Positions 1 to 10,183 of a stretch of 64,000 nt of DNA are shown here, piece after piece. The notes beneath the pieces were generated by a model that ran no database searches, had not been told where the DNA came from, and saw only the letters and a program-made list of their open reading frames with translations. Origin of the DNA: Lacrimispora xylanisolvens (GTDB lineage Bacteria > Bacillota > Clostridia > Lachnospirales > Lachnospiraceae); contig CP070896.1 of the NCBI GenBank assembly GCA_017084465.1, positions 1,178,001 to 1,242,000 on the forward strand. The letters run 5' to 3'. Position 1 is the first letter of the stretch. The number at the start of each line of letters is the position of its first letter. The position numbers and the translations under genes are program-made.

Positions 1-1032
<1,032 letters not shown>

Positions 1033-2420
1033 TTATTGATATATACTCTCGCCTTTATAAATAACCAGAGTAGTTACAAAAGTTACGATGATACCCAGAA
1101 TAATACTGATAACCATAAATATAAAGTTAGAGCTTTTTGGCCCCACAAAGCCAGTGATACCAAGGATTCCTGCACTTCCGCCTAAACTGTACATATATAC
1201 TTTCATTAAACCTGCAAAAGCTGCTGAACAAAAATTACCAAACATGGAGGCATATAATGGCTTCTTCAATTTCATATTAATACCAAACATAGCCGGTTCT
1301 GTTACACCGCCAAAAATTGCAGTGATTGCACTGGATCCTGCAGTTGATTTTGTTGCTTTATCTTTACATTTAATTGCGACTGCTGCGGCGGCGGCACCCT
1401 GATTAATATTTGATAAAACATTTGCAGTCGCAACAATTGGTTCATAACCAAAGGTAACTAATGAATTGAACATATATGGAAATAATGCACCATGCATACC
1501 TGTAAGAATTAATAGCGGATAAATGGTTGCCAATACTGCCACACCAAAGAAACCGGTTGTTTTATACAGCCACATAATTGCTATTGCTAGATAATTTCCA
1601 GGAAAGCACCTGCGGGGCCTATTAATCCTAAGGTTAATGGGAGCATGACTAATATGGTTCCAAGAGGTACTACAATTGCCTTTATGGATTCTGGTGCTAT
1701 TTTTCTGAAAAACCGTTCCACATGGGACATCACATAGACTGCCATAATAACGGGAAAAATGGTGCTCGTATAACTAGCTGCGTATACAGGAATTCCAAAA
1801 ATGCTCATAGGTATGGAACCTGCTACATTTGCTACCATAGTAGGATGGATCAAAATTGCTCCAAGAAGCATACCAAGTCCCATATTTGCTTTGAATTTAT
1901 TAGCAGACGTTGCGCCTAAAAATATGGGTAGAAAATAAAAACCTGCATCTGATGCAAAAGTAAGTACTGCATGAGTTGGCATATCCGCAGTTAATAATCC
2001 GGTCAGCTCACCTAAGATAATAACAACTTTCAGCATACCCGCACCGATGATGGCGGGAAGCAGAGGAATCAAACTACCTGTAATTCCATCGATAATAGCA
2101 GCAAAGCTGATTTTTTTCTTCTTACCTTTATCTAAATTTTCGTCAATGGCTTTTTCCATCTGAAGGCCAGCTTTTGCAGCAACAATGCTGTAAACCTCAC
2201 CAACAGATTGTCCGATAATAATCTGTAATTGCTCGTTTGACCACTGTGCCCCGACAACACCCTGAAGCTTTTGTATTTCAGACAGATTTATAATGCTTTT
2301 ATCCTTTACTTGAAATCTAAGACGTGTCATACAATGTCCTAAATAGCTGATGTTGTCCTTTCCACCAACTAACTCTAACACGTTTACAGCCAGTTCATCA
2401 TATTTTTCTTTTTTTGACAT
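1033..2420 (-). CDS. PTS beta-glucoside transporter subunit EIIBC (frame break near 1580)
   Basis: The first 277 residues carry the IIB domain with its phosphocysteine in a SYLGHCMTRLRF motif, followed by the hydrophobic IIC domain. The frame closes after GPAGAFLEII. The following frame reads AIAIMWLYKTTGFFGVAVLATI and supplies the rest of IIC, with the conserved LTGMHGAL segment. Adding one base (or removing two) at about 1576-1590 joins them into a protein of about 460 residues. No IIA domain follows, so a separate EIIA (glucose-type) must phosphorylate it. It takes up and phosphorylates beta-glucosides at the membrane. Expression probably depends on the antiterminator at 2511-2583. Confidence 0.9.
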
Positions 2421-2510
2421 ATCCGTTCTCCTTTTTTTATCTCAAAAATTGTTGTGTTTAAAACCAATCATTGATATCGCAAGATAATGAGCGAAGCAAA
2501 CTCTGAGGAA

Positions 2511-2558
2511 ATAAAAAAACCGAGGGAACACACAATATTTGTGCGTTTACCCTCGGTT
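2511..2558 (-). terminator. Leader terminator controlled by antitermination
   Basis: On the minus strand CCGAGGG pairs with CCCTCGG (2550-2556 with 2520-2526), extended by two A-T pairs, and is followed by a run of T. It lies about 90 bp before the EIIBC start codon. Its 5' arm overlaps the antiterminator element at 2555-2583, so the two structures exclude each other. Confidence 0.85.
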
Positions 2559-2583
2559 ATGCCTCCATTACGAGTGACAATCC
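2555..2583 (-). promoter_or_regulatory. Ribonucleic antiterminator (RAT) for a BglG/LicT-type protein
   Basis: The minus strand begins GGATTGTCACTCGTAATGG and ends GGCATAACC, close to the known RAT pattern of GGATTGTTACT...GGCAAAACC. The 3' half is shared with the terminator stem. In this family a PTS-regulated antiterminator binds the RAT and lets transcription through when substrate is present. No licT/bglG gene is visible in the window. Confidence 0.82.
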
Positions 2584-2616
2584 TTAGATTAATTTTTTTG
2601 TTACTATCTTGTGATT

Positions 2617-2645
2617 AGTATAGGGGAAAAGAGTTATTATGTCAA
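2617..2645 (-). promoter_or_regulatory. Sigma-A promoter of the beta-glucoside operon
   Basis: On the minus strand there is TTGACA (2640-2645), a 17-bp spacer, and TATACT (2617-2622), just upstream of the RAT element. Confidence 0.8.
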
Positions 2646-2736
2646 TGTAATATATTTCATAAAATTACAAACGCTTTTTTGTACAATATATACAATTCTG
2701 AAAAGCAGTTTTCACTGCTGTAAAACTAAACTTCAT

Positions 2737-3438
2737 TTACATCACATCTTCTTTTTCAACGTTATGGACAGTAAGAAATCCGCAAATCAGGGAAACACCA
2801 AATAAAAATACCGGAAGAATTATATTTGTTCTTAAAGTCAGATCTCCTATGTTTCCATTCATCACAGAAAACAATAAAAATGAAGTAATAATAACTGCTC
2901 TCGATGACATCATCAATTTCCCTATATATAAAGGAATAAACGCCAGGGTCACAGTAAGTACCGTCTTTAAAATAATCTGTAAGTAGAAATTTGCACTTAG
3001 CATATCATAGCCTAGGGGTAAGCCCGTCCCCACCTCAGAGGATAAGGCCAGAAGCAGGTAAATAAACAGTTTCCCAAGAAAAAGAGCCACTACACAGAAA
3101 ATCCATACTGCCATCATCTGAGATAGTATTATTTTTTTTCTGGAGATGGGATAGCAAAACATCAGACTCTGAGTTTTATTGTTATACGCTTTGATGATGA
3201 AGGAAGACAACATGGAAGAGGTAAAAACTAAAAACACGAGATTGGTAAGCAATTCAATTTGCTCTTTCATATTAGCAACCTCAGGTGCAGATTCCGATAT
3301 TCCTAATTCAGCATCAATGGGAACATAATAACACATTGCAAAGAAAAGAATTCCAAGGACTACAAATACAACTGCCTGTTTGATTATATATTTTTTTGTA
3401 TGATACTTTTTCCATTCCAGTCTGATTAATTTCCACAT
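2737..3438 (-). CDS. ABC-2 type transporter permease
   Basis: A 233-residue membrane protein starting MWKLIRLEWKKYHTKKY, with about six hydrophobic segments. This is the layout of the BcrB/lantibiotic-immunity permeases that pair with a single ATPase. Its ATG overlaps the 3' end of the ATPase gene by 13 bp and has AGGAGGTGAG in front, so the two are translationally coupled. With the two-component genes upstream it probably exports or detoxifies a peptide antibiotic. The substrate cannot be read from the sequence. Confidence 0.8.
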   Translation of the reverse strand: MWKLIRLEWKKYHTKKYIIKQAVVFVVLGILFFAMCYYVPIDAELGISESAPEVANMKEQIELLTNLVFLVFTSSMLSSFIIKAYNNKTQSLMFCYPISRKKIILSQMMAVWIFCVVALFLGKLFIYLLLALSSEVGTGLPLGYDMLSANFYLQIILKTVLTVTLAFIPLYIGKLMMSSRAVIITSFLLFSVMNGNIGDLTLRTNIILPVFLFGVSLICGFLTVHNVEKEDVM

Positions 3439-4353
3439 TCGCTCTCACCTCCTGTGACTTTCAGGAAATACTCCTCCAGAGACTCTGTCTGGGAATGAAA
3501 TCCCAGAATTTCTACCTGATTTTCCGTTAACGCCTTCATAATCTCCCGTGACGTAGCTTCTTTTGTATAGACCCGGATCAGATTGTTATTTAAAACTTTG
3601 AAATTGGAAATATTCAGGCACTCTGTAAAAAACATAGGAGGCCCTGGTTATTTCCGATGTTTTGATTTCCAGATACTCAAGCCCCTTATCCGTAAGCTCT
3701 TTCATAGAAATTTCTTTTACCAGTCTGCCTTTATGAATGATTCCAATGGTATGTGCAAGGCTTTCAATTTCAGAGAGCAGATGACTTGAAATAAGAATGG
3801 TCATCTCATACTCTTTACATAGCATCCGGAACAGATCGCGGAACTGTTTCATACCTGCCGGATCCAGGCCATTAGTTGGTTCATCTAACACCAGAAATTC
3901 CGGCTTTGTAAGAACAGCTCTTGCAATGCCCAGCCTCTGCTTCATTCCCAGTGAAAATTCCTTTACCTTTTTTCCTCTGTTATCTGACAAAGACAGCAGG
4001 GACAATGCTTTTTCTACACTATCAGGACTGTAATACCCCATGTATTCACAGTGCAGCTTTAAATTCTCTTCCGCCGTCAGATCATTGTAAAACACTGGAA
4101 ACTCAATCATACTGCCCATACGTTTTAGAAATGAATACGAATCAGGGCGCAGTTTCTCATCAAATAAAACAATATCCCCTGAAGTTGGTTTCCATTGATT
4201 GGTGATCATTTTCATCACCGTAGTTTTTCCCGCACCGTTTGGTCCAAGAAAACCATAAATCTCTCCTTTGGCAATATGCATGTTTAAATCGGATACAATG
4301 GTCTCTGCGCCAATTTGTTTGGTTAAGTGATTGGTTGTTAAAATCGTCTGCAT
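3426..4353 (-). CDS. ABC transporter ATP-binding protein, BcrA type (frame break near 3632)
   Basis: Walker A is GPNGAGKTT, the signature is FSLGMKQRLGIARA, and Walker B is FLVLDEPTNGLDPAGM. The frame is lost after SEITRASYVF. Removing one T from a run of six restores TECLNISNFKVLNNN and the C-terminal accessory domain, giving about 309 residues, the normal BcrA length. The chosen start (MQTILTTNHL) has AAAGGAAGTG in front; an upstream ATG at 4401 lacks a ribosome site. It energises the permease that follows. Confidence 0.87.
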
Positions 4354-4442
4354 TTTGTCACTTCCTTTCATACCCATAATTCTAGCAAGTGATTTCTTCA
4401 AAACTCTTGAATAAATCTTACGAATTTCTTTCTTGAAGAGAA

Positions 4443-5312
4443 TTAATAATCCAGCTGCTGGAGTTTTAAAGTAAATACGGTTTCCTCATTCGGAATACTC
4501 CTTAATGTCAGGGTACCATTGATTTTTTCTGCCAGACTTTTTGCTATGGTAAGGCCTAATCCATTGCCCTGGATCTCCCGGTTCCGGGAATCTTCTAACG
4601 TATAGAGGCGGTCAAATACGCGGGGAATTTCCGTATATGCAATTCCCTTCCCGTGATCGACCACATCCACAAACACAAAGTTGTCTTCCCTGCGAAGGGT
4701 CAGTCCCAGGTAATGCCCTGCATCTCCATAGCGAATCGCATTGCTGATCAGATTATTCAGAATGCGTCCCAACGCTTCCCGGTCTGCATAAACGAAAACA
4801 GGAGACTCAGGAATATCAATGTTTACATCAAATTCTTTCTCTGTTAAGATACTATAAAAATCAACAATGATCTCCCGGCAGAATTCATTTAAATCTATTT
4901 TGGACATCGTCAGCATGGTATCACCGGCTTCCAGCTTTGCCAGTGTGAAAAACTGGTCAATCTGCTCTTTTAATTCATTGGCCTTATGAGAGACCTTTTT
5001 TATCATACTCTTTTCAAGTGTCTCCTGCATTAAAAGCATTTCCAGATAACCGATAATAACAGTCAATGGTGTCTTCAGATCATGTGAAATATTGGATAGC
5101 ATCCGTTTGATATTCAGTTCTGATCTGCGATAACCAGCATTTGCATTCTGCCTGTCTTCCAGGATACGGTTAATCTGTTCCAAAAGATGTTTGATTTCCT
5201 TATCTTCTGTTAATAACATTACTTTTTCATTGGTATCCTCATCTAAAATACGTTCCAGTTCATCACTGACCGTTTGAATTTGTTTTAACGTTCTTCTATT
5301 TAACAGAGACAT
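4443..5312 (-). CDS. Sensor histidine kinase without a visible transmembrane sensor
   Basis: 289 residues. The HisKA box is SNISHDLKTPLTVIIGYLEM. The ATPase domain has an N box (LISNAIRYGD), G1 (DHGKGIAYTEI) and G2 (GNGLGLTIAKSLAEK). The N-terminus has only a weakly hydrophobic helix-forming region and no clear membrane segment. This suggests that signal detection goes through the partner transporter, as in BceS-like systems (inference). The start ATG at 5312 lies just past the stop of the response regulator, with AAAGGAG overlapping that stop. A further upstream start at 5348 would overlap the regulator by 32 bp. Confidence 0.88.
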   Translation of the reverse strand: MSLLNRRTLKQIQTVSDELERILDEDTNEKVMLLTEDKEIKHLLEQINRILEDRQNANAGYRRSELNIKRMLSNISHDLKTPLTVIIGYLEMLLMQETLEKSMIKKVSHKANELKEQIDQFFTLAKLEAGDTMLTMSKIDLNEFCREIIVDFYSILTEKEFDVNIDIPESPVFVYADREALGRILNNLISNAIRYGDAGHYLGLTLRREDNFVFVDVVDHGKGIAYTEIPRVFDRLYTLEDSRNREIQGNGLGLTIAKSLAEKINGTLTLRSIPNEETVFTLKLQQLDY

Positions 5313-5316
5313 GGCT

Positions 5317-6012
5317 TTACTCCTTTGCACTTCCCAGCTTGTACCCAATTCCCCAAACGGTCAGGATATACTGGGGCTTGCGGGGATCATCCTCAATTTT
5401 TGTACGAAGGCGGCTGATATGAACATTGACGGCGTTTTCATCACCTAAATAATCATCCTGCCATATAAAAGAATAAAGCTGCGCCTTAGTATAAACCTTT
5501 TTCGGATTAGAAAGAAGCAGACGAAGGATTTCATATTCCTTTGCTGTCAGATCAACGGGCACCCCGTTTTTGTGCACCGTGTGGTTTTCCAGATTCATTT
5601 CCAGATCTCCCAAGCCCAAACAAATCTCAGGGGTTTCCATTCCGGATGAATACTGGGTGGTACGCCGCAGGTTTGCCTTCACTCTGGCAAGGACCTCAGT
5701 AAGGGAAAATGGTTTTGTAATATAATCATCCGCTCCCAGTCCCAATCCAAAGATCTTATCCGATTCGGTGTCTTTCGCGGAAAGAATTATAATCGGAACC
5801 ACACTTTCCTTTCTAATCCGTTTCATAACCTCCAGCCCGCTGATTTTGGGCAGCATAAGATCTAAAATCACCAGGTCATAGGAACCGCCGAAAAATGTCT
5901 TTACCGCCTGTTCTCCATCAAAAGAGCCCTGGACTTCAAAGCCCTCCATCTGGAGAAAATCAATCAGCATCTCACTGATTTCCTTGTCATCTTCTATCAA
6001 TAATATCTTCAT
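5317..6012 (-). CDS. OmpR-family response regulator
   Basis: 231 residues. The receiver domain has acidic residues at the N-terminus (LLIEDDKEI), the phosphoacceptor in LVILDLMLP and the conserved Lys in YITKPFSL. It is followed by a winged-helix DNA-binding domain (residues about 130-228, ending ILTVWGIGYKL). First gene of a four-gene regulator-kinase-ATPase-permease run on the minus strand. It probably activates the ABC genes on sensing an envelope-active antibiotic. Confidence 0.92.
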   Translation of the reverse strand: MKILLIEDDKEISEMLIDFLQMEGFEVQGSFDGEQAVKTFFGGSYDLVILDLMLPKISGLEVMKRIRKESVVPIIILSAKDTESDKIFGLGLGADDYITKPFSLTEVLARVKANLRRTTQYSSGMETPEICLGLGDLEMNLENHTVHKNGVPVDLTAKEYEILRLLLSNPKKVYTKAQLYSFIWQDDYLGDENAVNVHISRLRTKIEDDPRKPQYILTVWGIGYKLGSAKE

Positions 6013-6055
6013 CTTTCAATATTCCTCTCTTCATAGAGCAAAAAAACACCTTTAT

Positions 6056-6083
6056 ATTATATCGGTATAATCATAATTTCAAA
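6056..6083 (-). promoter_or_regulatory. Putative promoter of the two-component/ABC operon
   Basis: On the minus strand there is TTTGAA (6078-6083), a 16-bp spacer and a perfect TATAAT (6056-6061), about 45 bp ahead of the response-regulator ATG. Confidence 0.45.
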
Positions 6084-6181
6084 CCATATTGTCTTCTACA
6101 CCAACATCTTATCATAACTTTATTGGAAAAATATATTATTTTCACAAAAAAGAATTATACCACAGATTATACGCATAAACC

Positions 6182-6209
6182 TTGACATACATGTCATGGT
6201 TCATATACT
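6182..6209 (+). promoter_or_regulatory. Promoter with palindromic operator before the WYL regulator
   Basis: TTGACA (6182-6187), a 16-bp spacer and TATACT (6204-6209). The -35 is part of the inverted repeat TGACA-TACA-TGTCA (6183-6196). A related palindrome recurs at 7130-7144, which suggests autoregulation by the WYL protein. Confidence 0.65.
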
Positions 6210-6235
6210 ATAATCATGACATAGGAGGTGGTTGT

Positions 6236-7132
6236 TTGAAAGAAAGCCGACTGTTTAAGATTATCTACTTTATTTTAGAAAAAGGGCGGGTTACTGCTCC
6301 AGAACTGGCTGAAAATTTGAGGTATCTGTCAGAACAATTTATCGTGATGTAGATGTGATTAGTAGTGCTGGTATTCCCATATATGTTACAACCGGCAGAA
6401 ATGGTGGAATACAGATTCTTGACAACTATGTCTTGGATAAAGCTTTTTTTTCGGATAAAGAAAAGCACGATATCCTATCTGCCTTGCAGAGTTTGTCCGT
6501 TATAGATAACACCTATGAACGAGAGCTGTTGACGAAACTATCTGCACTTTTTAACACACAGCCAGAAAACTGGGTTGAAGTGGATTTTAGCCGCTGGGGC
6601 AGCAAAGCACAGGATAATGCTAAGTTTGAGCAATTGAAAAATGCAGCGATCAACCACAAAGTCGTGACAATTGTTTATGTAAGTTCTTACTTCAAAAAAA
6701 CAAGGAGAAATATCCATCCTCTAAAACTCTACTACAAATCAAAAGAATGGTATGTAAAAGCCTATTGCACAGGAAAAAAATGATTTTCGTCTCTTTAAAA
6801 TAAACCGTATTATCGACTGCGAAATTTTGGATGAGGATTTTATTCCTGTTGAATTTCCTGAATTACAAGATACAGAGCAGAATGACTATAACAAAATTGT
6901 GCTACGCTTCCCGAAAGAAATGGCTTACCGTGTCTATGATGAGTTTAGAGAGGATGAAATTACAGAACAAGAAAACGGGGATTTTATTGCAGCTGCCTAT
7001 ATGCCGGAGGATACATGGCTGATTGGATATCTTCTTTCCTATGGTGTGTATGTAGAAGTGATTGAGCCTGCTTATTTACGTAAGGTTTTGTCCGATGAAG
7101 CAAAGAAGATTTACGAAAAATATAAACCTTGA
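6236..7132 (+). CDS. WYL-domain transcriptional regulator, YafY/YobV type (two frame breaks)
   Basis: Starts with TTG at 6236 behind AGGAGGTGG and reads MKESRLFKIIYFILEKGRVTAPELAE (HTH_11). The frame is lost in AAAATTTG near 6318. One added base restores FEVSVRTIYRDVDVISSAGI, the recognition helix. A run of seven A at 6774-6780 should be six, restoring GKNDFRLFKINRIIDCEILDEDF inside the WYL domain. Restored length is about 298 residues, normal for the family. WYL regulators bind DNA and sense small ligands or nucleic acids. The ClbS-like gene follows at once and shares the palindrome, so it is the likely target. Confidence 0.85.
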
Positions 7133-7144
7133 CAGATGGTGTCA
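7130..7144 (+). promoter_or_regulatory. Second TGACA...TGTCA palindrome
   Basis: TGACA-gatgg-TGTCA overlaps the stop codon of the WYL gene and a TTGACA -35-like hexamer, ahead of the ClbS/DfsB gene. It matches the arms of the palindrome at 6183-6196. Confidence 0.55.
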
Positions 7145-7202
7145 GAGTTTGTGTGTTACTATTTCATTATAGCCATACAAACTATATTAGGAGGATTATT
7201 AC

Positions 7203-7744
7203 ATGGGCAGAGCGACAACAAAGTCAGACATGATAACAGCGGCAAATAGTAATTTCGAAAAGCTGAACATGCTTATTTCCGGATTGACAGAGAAAGAATT
7301 GTCAACTCCATTTGATTTTACAGCAGACATTAAAAAGAAAGAAGCACATTGGGGCAGGGATAAAAATCTTCGAGATGTTTTGATCCATCTCTATGAGTGG
7401 CATCAGCTGCTGCTTAATTGGGTTAAGTCAAATAAAACGGAGAAGACAAACCATTTATTCCACAGCCTTATAACTGGAAATCTTACGGTAATATGAATGT
7501 GGAGTTTTGGAAAAAGCATCAAGATACATCATTAGACGATGCAAAAAATATGTTAAAAAAATCCCATGCCGAAGTGATGAAGTTAGCTGAAACATTTTCA
7601 AATGATGAACTGTTTTCCAAAGATATTTATAAATGGGTTGGTGGTAGCACTTTAGGTTCATATTTTGTCAGCGCTACAGCAAGTCATTACGATTGGGCCA
7701 TCAAAAAGCTAAAGGCACACACAAAAAGTTGTTTAGATCTGTAG
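7203..7744 (+). CDS. ClbS/DfsB family four-helix-bundle protein (frame break near 7436)
   Basis: Starts MGRATTKSDMITAANSNFEK behind AGGAGGATTATTAC. The frame is lost at AATAAAACGG. One more A restores NGEDKPFIPQPYNWKSYGN and leads into MNVEFWKKHQDTSLDDAK, giving about 180 residues. The family has a DinB-like four-helix fold; ClbS itself protects against colibactin and DfsB has been linked to stress, but most members have no assigned substrate. The gene follows its own WYL regulator. Its stop overlaps the convergent TetR gene by 12 bp. Confidence 0.82.
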
Positions 7745-8275
7745 AGGAAACGTTGAATGAATCATCTTACTTGCAACTTGTACTATAATGTTATTATATG
7801 ACTCATCAAAATGAGACTTTGAGGCTGTAACGGCCGTAATACAGCATTGCACTTTTACACGATTTTCAATAGTGTTTTCCACACAATTAACAGACATAAT
7901 TCTGTCTAAAAGTAATTCAGTTACATAATATGGTAAAAATAGACTATGAGTTCCTTCGTTAAAAAACGGAAAAGTTTTCTTGATATCATTTTCCCTGAAA
8001 TCATGCAGAAATTTTTGCAAGAAACTTTCAGGTTTAGAAAAAAACTCTTCATAATAATTCAGGGAACCTAACGTGTTTTCAATAAAATCCGTCACAAGTT
8101 CCTGATATAAATCATAAATATCGGAGTAATGATGGTAAAATGTTCCCTTGTTTATCAAAGCGTGGGAAGCAAGTTCAGTAACCGTGATTTTTTCTATGGG
8201 CTTTTTCTTCAACAAATCCATCATAACACTTTTAATGTTTCTTTTTGTCTTAACAACTCTCAAATCTTCTTTCAT
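7733..8275 (-). CDS. TetR/AcrR family repressor of the adjacent ABC exporters
   Basis: 180 residues. The N-terminal HTH reads KITVTELASHALINKGTFYHHYSDIYDLY, typical of TetR regulators with a divergent C-terminal ligand domain. It is transcribed away from the two ABC exporter genes. The 165-bp gap holds overlapping divergent promoters with palindromes, so it probably represses both directions until an exported compound binds. Confidence 0.88.
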   Translation of the reverse strand: MKEDLRVVKTKRNIKSVMMDLLKKKPIEKITVTELASHALINKGTFYHHYSDIYDLYQELVTDFIENTLGSLNYYEEFFSKPESFLQKFLHDFRENDIKKTFPFFNEGTHSLFLPYYVTELLLDRIMSVNCVENTIENRVKVQCCITAVTASKSHFDESYNNIIVQVASKMIHSTFPLQI

Positions 8276-8346
8276 AAAAACCTCATCTTCTATTCTACAG
8301 ATTCTTTTCCCATGGCTTAATCAACGAATTCTAAAAATCGTTTATT

Positions 8347-8401
8347 ATTGAACCATATATAATCATTGATGATTGACTAATCAACCATAGTTCAATAAAA
8401 T
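8347..8401 (+). promoter_or_regulatory. Divergent promoters with nested operator palindromes
   Basis: Plus strand: TTGACT (8373-8378), 17 bp, TAAAAT (8396-8401) for the exporters. Minus strand: TTGATT, 17 bp, TATATA for tetR. The perfect arms TGATT-gact-AATCA (8370-8383) cover both -35 boxes. An outer pair ATTGAAC (8347-8353) / GTTCAAT (8390-8396) flanks it. Confidence 0.6.
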
Positions 8402-8440
8402 AATACTCGCTCACAAAACAAAAGTAAAGGAGAAAGTAAT

Positions 8441-10180
8441 ATGATAAAAACGCTGATGAAGAGTATTAGAGAATTTAAAAGAGCCTCTATTTTAACGCCA
8501 TTATATATAACTTTGGAAATAATATTAGAATGCTTATTACCATTAGTGATGGCCAATTTAATTGACAAAATGACCGGTTCATCATTAATACCAATCATAC
8601 GTTACGGATTTATATTAATTATTATGGCAATGTTATCCCTGTTCTTTGGATATATGTCAGGAAGGATAGGTGCTACAGCATCCTGCGGGTTCGCCAAGAA
8701 CTTAAGACAGGATATTTTTTATAAGATACAAGACTTTTCTTTTGCTGATATCGACAAATTCTCAACATCATCTCTGGTGACAAGAATGACAACGGATGTG
8801 ACCAATGTGCAGAATGCATATCAAATGATTATCAGAATCGCAGTAAGAACACCACTTATGCTTATTTTCTCAGTCATTATCAGTCTGACCATCAGTGTGA
8901 AAATGTCCCTTATCTTTCTAATTATGATTCCTATTGTAGCAGCTGCATTATTCTCAATTGTATTTATAGTATCCCCTATATTTAAGCGTATTTTTGAAAA
9001 ATATGATGCTATGAACAATTCTGTTCAGGAAAATATACAAGGAATCCGTGTAGTGAAATCTTTCGTAAGAGAGGACTATGAACAGGGGCAATTTCACAAA
9101 TCAGCTGATGATGTGTGTAAAGAATTTACAAAAGCAGAGAAAATAATTGCTCTGAATAATCCGATCCTGATGTTTTGTATTTCCCTTGCTATCTTTCTTG
9201 TATGTTTTATTGGAGCAAAGACAATTATTAACAGCGGTGCAACCGAATTAACTACAGGACAGCTATCTTCACTAATTAACTACGGGGTACAGATTCTTTC
9301 CTCTCTTATGATGTTGTCCATGGTTTTTGTTATCTGCTCCATGGCTACAGAATCTGCCAATCGTATCTGTGAGGTTTTAAATCATGAAAGTACGTTAACC
9401 TCCCCTGATAATGGTGTGACGAAAGTTAAAAACGGAAGCATCCAGTTTGAAAATGTTTCATTCAGATACTCAAAGAAAAGTAAGAAACCCGCTTTGATGA
9501 ATATCAATCTGGAAATAAAATCGGGGCAAACCATAGGTATTCTTGGTGGAACAGGTTCCTCGAAAACATCGTTAATCCAGCTGATCTCCAGACTTTACGA
9601 TGTAACAGAGGGAAAGGTCTCTGTCGGCGGAATTGATGTGAGAAATTATGATCTGGAATCCCTTCGGGATGAAGTCGCAGTCGTATTACAGAAAAACATC
9701 TTATTCTCCGGAACAATTAAGGAAAATCTGCGCTGGGGGAAAAAAGACGCCAGTGATGAAGAGCTTGTGAGAGTGTGTAAGCTGGCTCAGGCAGATGAAT
9801 TCATTGAGCAGTTCCCTGACAAATATGATACCTATATAGAACAGGGCGGAACCAATGTTTCAGGAGGGCAAAAACAGAGGCTCTGTATTGCAAGAGCTCT
9901 GCTGAAAAAAAAACCTAAGATTCTGATTCTGGATGATTCTACCTCTGCAGTGGATACAAAGACAGATGCCATGATTCGAAAGGCTCTTCGTGAGGAGATT
10001 CCAGATACAACTAAAATCATTATTGCACAAAGAACATCTTCTTTGGAGGATGCAGATCAGATCATTGTATTGGATGGGGGAAGGATCATAGAGCAGGGAA
10101 CTCATGAAGAATTGCTTGCTTACAACGGAATCTATCAGGAAGTTTATCAGTCACAGACCAATGGAAAGAAGGAGGACTAA
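8441..10180 (+). CDS. ABC exporter subunit 1 (half-transporter, MDR type)
   Basis: 579 residues: a six-helix transmembrane domain (about 1-310) fused to an ATPase domain. Walker A is GGTGSSKTS, with Ser in place of the usual Gly. The Q-loop glutamine lies in VVLQKNILFSGTIKENLRWG, the signature is NVSGGQKQRLCIARALL and Walker B is ILILDDSTSAVD, with Asp where the catalytic Glu normally stands. The non-canonical Asp and intact partner suggest the degenerate half of a heterodimeric exporter such as BmrC/BmrD. Four bases separate it from the second subunit. Confidence 0.9.
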   Translation: MIKTLMKSIREFKRASILTPLYITLEIILECLLPLVMANLIDKMTGSSLIPIIRYGFILIIMAMLSLFFGYMSGRIGATASCGFAKNLRQDIFYKIQDFSFADIDKFSTSSLVTRMTTDVTNVQNAYQMIIRIAVRTPLMLIFSVIISLTISVKMSLIFLIMIPIVAAALFSIVFIVSPIFKRIFEKYDAMNNSVQENIQGIRVVKSFVREDYEQGQFHKSADDVCKEFTKAEKIIALNNPILMFCISLAIFLVCFIGAKTIINSGATELTTGQLSSLINYGVQILSSLMMLSMVFVICSMATESANRICEVLNHESTLTSPDNGVTKVKNGSIQFENVSFRYSKKSKKPALMNINLEIKSGQTIGILGGTGSSKTSLIQLISRLYDVTEGKVSVGGIDVRNYDLESLRDEVAVVLQKNILFSGTIKENLRWGKKDASDEELVRVCKLAQADEFIEQFPDKYDTYIEQGGTNVSGGQKQRLCIARALLKKKPKILILDDSTSAVDTKTDAMIRKALREEIPDTTKIIIAQRTSSLEDADQIIVLDGGRIIEQGTHEELLAYNGIYQEVYQSQTNGKKED

Positions 10181-10183
10181 CCC

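Noticed and set aside
1088..1402. Plus-strand ORF opposite the PTS EIIC gene
   Set aside because: It mirrors hydrophobic codons of the real gene, has no ribosome site and no family resemblance.
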